DNA from: Kitasatospora sp. NBC_01266
GTDB lineage: Bacteria > Actinomycetota > Actinomycetes > Streptomycetales > Streptomycetaceae
Length of the DNA: 64,000 nt
Assembly: GCF_036242395.1 (NCBI RefSeq)
Contig: NZ_CP108458.1
Location: 992,001 to 1,056,000 of the forward strand
Reading direction: 5' to 3'
Shown: piece by piece, positions 57,512 through 64,000 of the stretch
Layout: every line of letters begins with the position of its first letter
How positions within the stretch are numbered: position 1 is the stretch's first letter
The notes under the pieces: model-generated
The model's database searches: none
Told to the model about the DNA's origin: nothing
Seen by the model: only the letters and a program-made list of their open reading frames with translations
Program-made: the position numbers and the translations under genes

Positions 57512-58441
57512 ATGACCGAGCCTTCCCCCGCCCTGTGCCTGTCCGACGAGGTGCGCGAGGCCCTCGCCCACCGCCGCCCCGTGGTCGCCCTGGAGTCCAC
57601 GATCATCGCCCACGGGCTGCCCCGGCCTCGCAACCTTGCCGTGGCACGGGAGTTGGAGGAGCTGGTGCGGGCCGGCGGCGCGGTCCCGGCGACCGTCGCG
57701 GTACTGGACGGCACCGCCCGGATCGGCCTCGACGACGCGGAGCTGACCCGGGTCGCCGAGGACCCGGCGCTGCGCAAGCTCGGCTTCCGCGACCTGGCCC
57801 CGGCACTGGCCACCGGCGCGAGCGGGGCGACCACCGTCTCCGGCACCGCCTTCCTGGCCGCCAGGGCCGGGATCCGGGTCTTCGCCACCGGCGGCCTGGG
57901 CGGCGTGCACCGGGGCTGGGCCGACACGATGGACGAGTCGGCCGACCTCAACCTGCTCTCCCGGACCCGGATCACCGTGGTCTGCGCCGGGGTGAAGTCG
58001 ATCCTGGACGTGCCGGCCACCCTGGAGCGGCTGGAGACCCTGGGGATCACCGTGCTCGGCTACCGCACCACCGAGTTCCCCGGCTTCTACCTGAACAGCT
58101 CAGGCCGCCCGGTCGACTGGACGGTCCAGCAGGCCGCCGAGGTCGCTCAGCTGATGCTCCGTCAGGACCAGCTCGGCGCCCTGGACTCCGCCCTGGTGGT
58201 GGCCAACCCGGTGCCCGTCGAGGAGCAGTTGGACCCGCAGCTGCACGACCGGGTACTCGCCGAGGGCCTGGCGGCGGCCGAACTGGCGGGCGCCAGGGGG
58301 CAGGCGGCGACGCCGTTCCTGCTTGCCCACCTGGCCGAGCACACCAAGGGCGCCTCGCTGGAGGCCAACCTGGCGGCGGTGCGCGGCAACGTCCGCCTGG
58401 CCACCGAGATCGCCGCCCACTGGGCCGGGCCGCACCGGTGA
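57512..58441 (+). CDS. psuG: Pseudouridine-5'-phosphate glycosidase
   Basis: A 309-residue PsuG. It begins EVREALAHRRPVVALESTII with the active-site glutamate E28, then AHGLPRPRNLAVARELE; K89 and K162 (CAGVKSILD) match the lysines used in catalysis. GATTVSGTAFLAARAGIRVF and ATGGLGGVHRG are also typical. It splits pseudouridine 5'-phosphate to uracil and ribose 5-phosphate. The stop overlaps the kinase start (GTGA), so both steps are made together. No ribosome site is seen before the ATG; a leaderless start is possible. Confidence 0.95.
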   Translation: MTEPSPALCLSDEVREALAHRRPVVALESTIIAHGLPRPRNLAVARELEELVRAGGAVPATVAVLDGTARIGLDDAELTRVAEDPALRKLGFRDLAPALATGASGATTVSGTAFLAARAGIRVFATGGLGGVHRGWADTMDESADLNLLSRTRITVVCAGVKSILDVPATLERLETLGITVLGYRTTEFPGFYLNSSGRPVDWTVQQAAEVAQLMLRQDQLGALDSALVVANPVPVEEQLDPQLHDRVLAEGLAAAELAGARGQAATPFLLAHLAEHTKGASLEANLAAVRGNVRLATEIAAHWAGPHR

Positions 58442-59331
58442 CGGGCGGACCGGGTGCGCTGCTGGTCATCGGCGACGTCGCCACCGACATCGTGGCCCTG
58501 CTGGGCGCTCCACTGGCCGCGCACACCGACACCGCCGCGCGGATCACCCTGCGGCCGGGCGGCTCGGCAGCCAACACGGCTGCCTGGGCCGCCCGTTCGG
58601 GCATCGAGGCGCGGCTGCTCGCCCGGATCGGGACCGACTTCGCCGACTGGCACCGGGCGGAACTGCTCGCCGCCGGGGTGCGCCCGTACCTGATGGTGGA
58701 TCAGCAGGCGCCCACCGCCACGGTGATCGCCCTGGTGGACGCGGCGGCCGAACGCAGCTTCGTGACCGACAGCGGCGCCGCCCACCGCCTGGGGCCCGCC
58801 GACTGGGACCCGGCGCTGCTGGCCGGCGCCGACCTGCTGCACCTCTCCGGCTACCTGCTCTTCTCCGCACCGGGCCGGGCACTGGCCCGCCATGCGATCG
58901 CCGCCGCCCGCACCGCCGGACTGCCGGTGAGCGTGGACCCGGCCTCCACCGGCTTCATCGAGCAGTTGGGCGTCGATGCCTTCCTGGCCACGATCGAGGG
59001 CGCCGACCTGCTGCTCCCCAACCTGGCCGAGGCCCGCCTGCTCAGCGGCGCCACCGACCCCGCCGAAGCCGCCGAGCGGCTCAGTGCCGCCTTCGGGCAG
59101 GCCGTGGTCACCCTGGGCCCGGCCGGAGCGCTCGCCGCCGAAGCCGGCGCGGTGCTGGCCCGGGTTCCCGGCGTACCGGCCACGGCTCTGGACAGTACCG
59201 GCGCGGGCGACGCGTTCACCGGCGCCTTCCTGGCGGCGCGACTGCGCGGCGCCGACCTCCCCGAAGCCACCGCCGCCGGCTGCCGCGCGGGCGCCACCGC
59301 CGTCACCGTGATAGGCGGGCGCCCGGCCTGA
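58438..59331 (+). CDS. psuK: PfkB family carbohydrate kinase, probable pseudouridine kinase
   Basis: A 297-residue PfkB/ribokinase-family kinase. It begins ALLVIGDVATDIVALLG, has RPGGSAANTAAWAARSGIEA and the C-terminal signature LDSTGAGDAFTGAFLAARL with the catalytic aspartate. PfkB kinases coupled to psuG phosphorylate pseudouridine at the 5' position, giving the PsuG substrate. The GTG overlaps the psuG stop. The assignment to pseudouridine comes from the coupling, not from residues. Confidence 0.9.
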   Translation: MTGGPGALLVIGDVATDIVALLGAPLAAHTDTAARITLRPGGSAANTAAWAARSGIEARLLARIGTDFADWHRAELLAAGVRPYLMVDQQAPTATVIALVDAAAERSFVTDSGAAHRLGPADWDPALLAGADLLHLSGYLLFSAPGRALARHAIAAARTAGLPVSVDPASTGFIEQLGVDAFLATIEGADLLLPNLAEARLLSGATDPAEAAERLSAAFGQAVVTLGPAGALAAEAGAVLARVPGVPATALDSTGAGDAFTGAFLAARLRGADLPEATAAGCRAGATAVTVIGGRPA

Positions 59332-59336
59332 CGGGC

Positions 59337-59430
59337 ATCGAAGCTCCAAGGCAAGAGGCACCCAAGCAATAGGAGACACCCAAGCAAGAGGCACCCGAGT
59401 AAGAGACACCCAAGCCTCTTGCCTCTTACC
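59337..59430. repeat. Degenerate 17-bp tandem repeats and hairpin after psuK
   Basis: Four to five copies of a unit near CAAGAGGCACCCAAG follow the psuK stop. GTAAGAG at 59399-59405 pairs with CTCTTAC at 59423-59429, and the inner CAAG/CTTG bases can add to the stem. The array could end psuGK transcripts. It touches the methyltransferase promoter on its right. Confidence 0.6.
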
Positions 59431-59446
59431 CATCCATGAGTAGAGT
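59419..59446 (+). promoter_or_regulatory. Promoter of the methyltransferase gene
   Basis: TTGCCT at 59419-59424 and TAGAGT at 59441-59446, with a 16-base spacer, form a housekeeping-type promoter. The palindrome AGGTAATACCT begins just after the -10, a possible repressor site. The methyltransferase ATG is at 59511. Confidence 0.5.
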
Positions 59447-59510
59447 AGGTAATACCTCCTGGCCGCATACAGGCCTTACGCGATTCCCTCCTCCGCCCAA
59501 GGAAGGCACC

Positions 59511-60290
59511 ATGACCGACACTCAGCTCAGCACCCACGACACCGACAGCGCCTTCTGGGAGGACTGGCAGCGCAGCTGGGACCAGCAGCAGGAGTGGTAC
59601 CTGCCGGAGCGCGAGGAGCGCTTCCGGGTGATGACCGACCTGGTCGAGGCGGTCGGCGGAGCGACCCCGCGGGTGCTCGACCTGGCCTGCGGCACCGGCA
59701 GCATCAGCCGCCGCCTGCTGACCCGCCTGCCCGGCGCCCGCAGCGTCGGCGTCGACCTCGATCCCGCCCTGCTCGCCATCGCCGAGGGCAGCTTCGCCGC
59801 CGACCCGCGCGTGGAGCTGGTCACCGCCGACCTGCGCGATCCGCGGTGGACGGCCGCCCTGCCCGAGGGGCCGTTCGACGCGGTGGTCACCGCGACCGCG
59901 CTGCACTGGCTGGACACCCCGGACCTGCTGCGGCTCTACCGTGAGCTGGCGGGCCTGCTCCGCCCGGGCGGGCTCTTCCTGAACGCCGACCACTGCCCGC
60001 AGCCGGACACCCCGCTGCTGAACGCGGCCGACCGGGCCCAGCAGCAGCTGCGCCAGCAGCAGGAGCGGGCCGCCGGGGTGCTGGACTGGGCCCAGTGGTG
60101 GCAGGCCGCGGCGGCCGAGCCGCGGCTCGCCGAGCAGGTCGCCGCCCGCTCCACCGTCTACCGCGACCACAAGGACGGCGCGATCCACCCGGTCGAGTGG
60201 CAGACCGCCCAGCTGCGCGAAGCGGGGTTCAGCGAGGCCGGACTCGCCTGGCGCTCGGTCTCCGACGCGATGGTCGCCGCGATCCGCTGA
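59511..60290 (+). CDS. SAM-dependent methyltransferase (class I)
   Basis: A 259-residue class I methyltransferase. Motif I is VLDLACGTGSISRRLL, the acidic end of the second strand is GVDLDPALLAIA, motif II is VTADLRDPRW, and FDAVVTATALHWLDTP gives motif III/IV, resembling trans-aconitate/ubiquinone-type enzymes. The last 60 residues form a helical cap with YRDHKDGAIHPVEWQ. GGAAGG lies 5 bases before the ATG. The substrate is unknown. It is a single-gene unit. Confidence 0.9.
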   Translation: MTDTQLSTHDTDSAFWEDWQRSWDQQQEWYLPEREERFRVMTDLVEAVGGATPRVLDLACGTGSISRRLLTRLPGARSVGVDLDPALLAIAEGSFAADPRVELVTADLRDPRWTAALPEGPFDAVVTATALHWLDTPDLLRLYRELAGLLRPGGLFLNADHCPQPDTPLLNAADRAQQQLRQQQERAAGVLDWAQWWQAAAAEPRLAEQVAARSTVYRDHKDGAIHPVEWQTAQLREAGFSEAGLAWRSVSDAMVAAIR

Positions 60291-60338
60291 GGCACCATCA
60301 GCTGAAACACGACCGGCGCCCCGGACCGCCCCCGCCGC

Positions 60339-60896
60339 TCACTGCTCGCCGCGCTCCGCCGGCGCCGGGTGTCCCTCCTCCGCCGCGCGCGCGGCCTGCT
60401 CGGTCGCCTGGTCGGCCGCCCGCTCGGCGGCCCGCACCTCGGCGGCCACCTCCTCGGCGGGCCGGCGCAGCAGGCTGCCGCCGTGCCGGGCGGCCAGCTC
60501 GTCGGCCGGCTCGCGGTGCCGCTCGTGCAGCTCCACGATCAGCATCGCGTGCCCCTCGGCCAGGTCCTTGCTGTACACCAGCAGGCCCTCCGCCCCGTCC
60601 TGGAACTGCCGCCACTCGGCCGCGCCGCCCAGCACCGTGCCCGCCGTCCAGCCGAGCAGCACACCGATCGGACCGCCGAAGAGCCCGAGCAGCCCGCCGA
60701 CGATCCCGGTGGCGACGGTCGGCGTCCCGGCGCCGCGCACCCAGCTCTCGGGGGTGTCCAGCAGGCCCTGCGCCGACCGCCGCAGCACCGCCGCCTGCCG
60801 CGCCCCGGGCAGCTCCTTCGCCTCGGCGAAGGCGGCGAGTGCGGCGGCCGGGTCGTCGAAGGTGACGAAGAGCATCGTGTGACTGTCGTCCGACAT
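60339..60896 (-). CDS. Glycine-zipper stress-type protein (DUF1269-like)
   Basis: A 185-residue protein. The N-terminal part (MLFVTFDDPAAALAAFAEA, ...AAVLRRSAQG) is a ferredoxin-like domain seen in DUF1269 proteins. A central glycine-zipper hydrophobic stretch (about 62-90: VATGIVGGLLGLFGGPIGVL, LGWTAGTVLGG) follows. The C-terminal part has AEGHAMLIVELHER and a long charged Glu/Ala/Arg helix likely to form a coiled coil. It may bind membranes under stress. GGAGAGGAA lies upstream of the ATG at 60896. Function unknown. Confidence 0.78.
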   Translation of the reverse strand: MSDDSHTMLFVTFDDPAAALAAFAEAKELPGARQAAVLRRSAQGLLDTPESWVRGAGTPTVATGIVGGLLGLFGGPIGVLLGWTAGTVLGGAAEWRQFQDGAEGLLVYSKDLAEGHAMLIVELHERHREPADELAARHGGSLLRRPAEEVAAEVRAAERAADQATEQAARAAEEGHPAPAERGEQ

Positions 60897-61065
60897 CGTT
60901 TTCCTCTCCCAGGGCTGTACCGTCACGGTAGGCGCCGCGTGCTGACCGGGCGTCAACACCGCGCCCGTCCGGGTGGCTCCCGGCGGCTCGGGAGGCAGCG
61001 CGACACGCGCGACCGAAGGGGGCGGTGTCATGGTGCCGACCGGCCCAGAAGCGGACAATCGGCCC

Positions 61066-62619
61066 ATGTCGCTACGCGCCGCGCTCACCGTCCCCGCCCG
61101 TTACGGCTCGCTGGCGGCAGGCATGCTGCCGGTGCTCGCCTTCCCCGCGCTCAACCTCGAACCGCTGGCCTGGGTCGGCCTGCTCCCCGGCCTGCTGCTG
61201 TTCCGCGCCGCGCCGACGGCGCGCGAGGCGGCCGTGCGCGGCTGGTGGTTCGGCACCGGGTACGTGCTGGCCGCGATGTACTGGCTGCTGCCCTCGGTGG
61301 GCCCGGCGCTGCCGCTGATCGCCGTGGTCTTCGGCGTGCTGCAGACCGGCCTGGGCCTGGCGGCCCGGGCGCTGCTGCGCCCCCCGCTGACAGCGCGTCG
61401 GGCGCTGGCGGCACTCGTCGTGCTGCCCTCCCTTTGGGTGGTCGCCGAGTTCGCCCGCTCCTGGCAGGCGCTCGGCGGACCGTGGGCGCTGCTCGGCGCC
61501 ACCCAGTGGCAGCACCCGACCGTGCTGGCGCTCGCCTCGATCGGCGGGGTCTGGCTGCTCAGCGCCGTCGTGGTCGCGGTCAACACCGCCGTCCTGATCG
61601 CGCTGCTGGCCGCCCGCACCAGCGTGCGGGTGCTCGGCGCGCTCACCGCCACCACCCTGCTGCTGGCCGGCCCCGCCGCCTTCGCGCTGACTCCCGCCCC
61701 GCGTCCGGTGCGCTCCGCCACGCTGGCCCTGGTGCAGCCGGGCCTCACCCCCGACGGTGCCTCCCGGCTGGACGCCTCGGCCGCGCTCACCACCACCCTC
61801 ACCGACCACCCGGACCTGGTGGTCTGGGGCGAGAGCAGCGTCACCACCGACCTGGACCGGGACACCGCCGCACTCGCCCGGCTGCGCGCGCTCGCCGCCG
61901 GCACCGGCAGCGAGCTGCTGGTCAACGAGGACGCCCGGAAGGCCAACGGCACCATCTCCAAGGACGCGGTGCTGATCGACCCGGCCGGCATCCAGGCCCG
62001 GTACGCCAAGATGCGCCTGGTCCCGTTCGGCGAGTACATCCCGTTCCGCTCAGCGCTCGGCTGGCTCACCGGGATCAGCAAGGCGGCGGCCGAGAACCGC
62101 ACCCCGGGCCACAGCTTCCACCTCTTCGAGCCGGTCGACCGTACCGGCCGCCCGCTCCCCGCCGGGGTGCTGATCTGCTTCGAGTCGGCCTTCCCCGACC
62201 TGTCCAGGACCGCCACCCTGCAAGGCGCGCAGCTGATCATCTACCAGTCCGCGACCTCCACCTTCCAGCACAGCTGGGCCCCCGAGCAGCACGCCTCGCT
62301 GGCCGCGCTGCGCGCCGCCGAGACCGGGCGCCCGGTGGTGCAGGCCGCGCTCACCGGCGTGTCGGTGGCCTTCGACGCCCAGGGTCGCGAGCTGGCCCAC
62401 TACGGCACCGGGCAGCGCGGCGTACTCACCGTCCACCTGGCACTGCCCGCGCCCACTGCCCGCACCTGGTACGACCGGGTGGGCGACGTGGTGCCCTGGA
62501 CGGCCCTGGCCGTCACCCTCGCCACCGCGGCCTACGCGCTGCGCTCGACCCGCCGGCGCCCGGCCCGCGCCACCGTGTCCGAGCAGGCCGAGGACCGTCA
62601 CCCGGCCACGCAGAGCTAG
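61066..62619 (+). CDS. lnt: Apolipoprotein N-acyltransferase
   Basis: A 517-residue Lnt. About six N-terminal helices (residues 15-210) precede the outside carbon-nitrogen-hydrolase domain, where the catalytic triad is E256 (VVWGESS), K315 (YAKMRLVPFGEYIPF) and C371 (GVLICFES). A C-terminal helix (about 480-500) anchors the end. It adds a third acyl chain to lipoproteins such as those encoded at 1, 343, 39247 and 54084. The start at 61066 is preferred because GACAAT, a -10-like element, lies 6 bases ahead (leaderless); earlier in-frame starts at 60973 and 61030 lack support. Confidence 0.93.
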   Translation: MSLRAALTVPARYGSLAAGMLPVLAFPALNLEPLAWVGLLPGLLLFRAAPTAREAAVRGWWFGTGYVLAAMYWLLPSVGPALPLIAVVFGVLQTGLGLAARALLRPPLTARRALAALVVLPSLWVVAEFARSWQALGGPWALLGATQWQHPTVLALASIGGVWLLSAVVVAVNTAVLIALLAARTSVRVLGALTATTLLLAGPAAFALTPAPRPVRSATLALVQPGLTPDGASRLDASAALTTTLTDHPDLVVWGESSVTTDLDRDTAALARLRALAAGTGSELLVNEDARKANGTISKDAVLIDPAGIQARYAKMRLVPFGEYIPFRSALGWLTGISKAAAENRTPGHSFHLFEPVDRTGRPLPAGVLICFESAFPDLSRTATLQGAQLIIYQSATSTFQHSWAPEQHASLAALRAAETGRPVVQAALTGVSVAFDAQGRELAHYGTGQRGVLTVHLALPAPTARTWYDRVGDVVPWTALAVTLATAAYALRSTRRRPARATVSEQAEDRHPATQS

Positions 62620-62627
62620 GCCGAGGC

Positions 62628-63638
62628 TCACTCCTCCTTGCGGGCCCGGCTCGGCTGCACCCGTGGCGGCTCCCCCGGCATCTTCGGGTGGTCCGGCGGG
62701 TAGGGCAGTTCGCCCAGCCCCTCGTCGCGCTCCTGACGGTCCGCCAGCTCGAGCACCGCCTCCAGGCCGAAGGCCTGCCCCTCCATCCCGGCGAACGGAT
62801 CACCCAGCTCGGCCAGCCGGGCCGGCACGGTGCGCAGCGTGAAGTCGCCGGGCGCGGCCCCGTCCAGCTCCGGCCAGCTCAGCGGGGTGGAGACGGTGGC
62901 CTCGGGGCGGGCCCGCAGCGAGTAGGCGGAGGCGATGGTGCGGTCGCGGGCCATCTGGTTGTAGTCCACGAAGACCTTCACGCCGCGCTCCTCCTTCCAC
63001 CAGTGCGTGGTGACCCGCTCGGGCAACAGCCGCTCCAGCTCCCGGCCGAGCGCGATGGCGCAGCGCCGCACCTCGGCGAAGTGCCACTCGGCGCGGATCG
63101 GCACGTAGACGTGCAGACCGCGCCCGCCGGAGGTCTTGGGCCAGCCGGTCAGCCCGTACCGGGCGAGCACCTCGCGCAGCTGGTGGGCGGCGCGCACCGC
63201 GTCGGCGAAGTCGGTGCCCGGCTGCGGGTCGAGGTCCAGCCGCAGCTCGTCGGGCCGGTCGGTGTCGTGGCGGCGCACCGGCCAGGGGTGGAAGGTGAGG
63301 CAGCCCAGGTTCGCCGCCCAGAGCACGGCGGCCGGCTCGCCGGGGCAGATCTCGTCGGCGAACCGCCCGCTGGGAAAGGCGATCCGGGCGGTGGGCAGCC
63401 AGTCGGGCGTGTTCTTCGGGGCCCGCTTCTGGTAGAAGAACTCACCTTCGACCCCGTCCGGGAACCGCTGCAGCGTGGTCGGCCGGTCACGCAGCCCGCG
63501 CAGCACCGCCTCGGCGACCGCCTGGTAGTACTGGGCAACGTCCAGCTTGGTGTAGCCGGGGCCGGGGTAGTACACCTTGCCGGGGTTGGACAGTCTGACG
63601 ACCCGCGCCCCGACCTGCAGCTCAACGGCTTCACCCAT
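62628..63638 (-). CDS. LigD-type polymerase/primase (end-joining polymerase) 2
   Basis: A 336-residue stand-alone LigD polymerase domain. The metal site is D135 and D137 (LRLDLDPQPG), with GGRGLHVYVPI and VKVFVDYNQMARDRTIASAY. VRLSNPGKVYYPGPGYTKLD opens the fold. Compared with copy 1 (31553-32449) it keeps a longer, charged C-terminal tail after residue 290. It is divergent to a DNA ligase gene, a layout that joins polymerase and ligase activities of LigD in two proteins. The ATG at 63638 has GGAAGG close by; a frame to 63662 is possible. Confidence 0.93.
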   Translation of the reverse strand: MGEAVELQVGARVVRLSNPGKVYYPGPGYTKLDVAQYYQAVAEAVLRGLRDRPTTLQRFPDGVEGEFFYQKRAPKNTPDWLPTARIAFPSGRFADEICPGEPAAVLWAANLGCLTFHPWPVRRHDTDRPDELRLDLDPQPGTDFADAVRAAHQLREVLARYGLTGWPKTSGGRGLHVYVPIRAEWHFAEVRRCAIALGRELERLLPERVTTHWWKEERGVKVFVDYNQMARDRTIASAYSLRARPEATVSTPLSWPELDGAAPGDFTLRTVPARLAELGDPFAGMEGQAFGLEAVLELADRQERDEGLGELPYPPDHPKMPGEPPRVQPSRARKEE

Positions 63639-63697
63639 GCCTTCCACGCTAGAGGCACGCACTGCGGGACGCTCGTGGGTGACGCACCATCAGAGCC

Positions 63698-64000
63698 ATG
63701 GACCTTCCCGTGCTACCCCCCGTCGAGCCGATGCTGGCCAAGGCGGTGGACGAGATCCCGGCCGGCATGCACTACGAGGCCAAGTGGGACGGCTTCCGCG
63801 CGATCGTCTTCCGCGACGGGGACGAGGTGGAGGTGGCCAGCCGCACCGGCAAGTCGCTGGCCCGCTACTTCCCCGAGCTGCTCGATGCCTGCCGCGCCGA
63901 GCTGCCGCCGCGCTGCGTGCTGGACGGCGAGATCGTCATGGCGCACGACGGCCGGCTGCACTTCGAGGAGCTGCAGGAGCGGATCCATCCGGCGGCCTCC
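63698..64000 (+). CDS. ATP-dependent DNA ligase (N-terminal fragment)
   Basis: The first 101 codons of an ATP-dependent DNA ligase; the rest lies beyond the window. PVLPPVEPMLAKAVDEIP leads to motif I, EAKWDGFRAI, with K29 as the AMP-accepting lysine. Motifs Ia/III begin in SRTGKSLARYFPEL and LDGEIVMAHDGRLHFEELQ. It seals breaks in non-homologous end joining together with Ku and the LigD-type polymerases. It is divergent to polymerase 2 with 59 bases between starts. The LigC/LigD assignment cannot be completed from the fragment. Confidence 0.92.
   Translation, partial: MDLPVLPPVEPMLAKAVDEIPAGMHYEAKWDGFRAIVFRDGDEVEVASRTGKSLARYFPELLDACRAELPPRCVLDGEIVMAHDGRLHFEELQERIHPAAS

Overview
The window is very GC-rich DNA with strong third-position G/C bias, GTG and TTG starts, ATGA/GTGA gene overlaps, leaderless-type promoters, Ku/LigD double-strand-break repair genes, a CebR-type LacI regulator and DmdR/IdeR iron boxes. 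This fits a Streptomyces-like actinomycete (Streptomyces, Kitasatospora or a close relative). I see no tRNA, rRNA, CRISPR array, prophage or intact insertion sequence. About 64 protein genes or gene remnants are supported; the first and last are cut by the window ends.

Layout. 1-5.1 kb: start of a sugar-binding lipoprotein, a lysozyme-fold lipoprotein, GNAT, YceI, DUF3515, and a LacI regulator with a CebR-like operator. 4.5-8.4 kb: PadR regulator, FadH-type dienoyl-CoA reductase, and an HxlR regulator divergent from a WrbA-type flavoprotein. 8.6-12 kb: a secreted FGE-fold protein convergent with a membrane Ser/Thr kinase that carries a long Gly/Ser/Pro linker and a ricin-like external domain. 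12-21.5 kb: a catabolic locus with a FadR-type regulator, an APC permease, a glutamine-synthetase-like ligase, a gamma-glutamyl hydrolase, two aldehyde dehydrogenases, an SDR and a zinc alcohol dehydrogenase. Its gene content fits gamma-glutamylation of an amino alcohol such as ethanolamine better than polyamine breakdown. 21.5-25.6 kb: DUF4389 membrane protein, NsrR and flavohaemoglobin with two NsrR-type boxes, and a [2Fe-2S] protein sharing an operator region with an ArsR regulator. 25.8-31.5 kb: a HAD phosphatase with a TTA (bldA) codon in its catalytic motif, a 2H phosphoesterase-like protein, a second HAD protein, DUF4259, a saccharopine-dehydrogenase-like protein and a PHP-domain protein. 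31.5-33.6 kb: LigD-type polymerase convergent with Ku; a second polymerase plus a DNA ligase sit at 62.6-64 kb.

The most notable region is 33.8-47.4 kb, a complete iron-acquisition locus. Two FhuF-like [2Fe-2S] proteins and a helical-backbone receptor without signal peptide lie beside two iron boxes. Downstream run FecCD permease - FecCD permease - ATPase - receptor lipoprotein - ATP-grasp ligase - IucA/IucC synthetase - MFS exporter - IucA/IucC synthetase - PLP decarboxylase. The last five are in the same order as pvsABCDE of the vibrioferrin/xanthoferrin systems of Gram-negative bacteria, so the locus probably makes, exports, re-imports and strips a citrate-based carboxylate siderophore.

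47.4-64 kb: an orphan histidine kinase with an abrupt change in codon use, a truncated MFS gene abutting a CGNR-type regulator (a likely deletion scar), a SHOCT protein, a small decayed gene with an in-frame TAA, a PAS-GAF-PP2C phosphatase, a ribose-type ABC importer divergent from psuG-psuK (suggesting pseudouridine uptake and breakdown), a methyltransferase, a glycine-zipper protein, a second-type apolipoprotein N-acyltransferase and the second end-joining locus.
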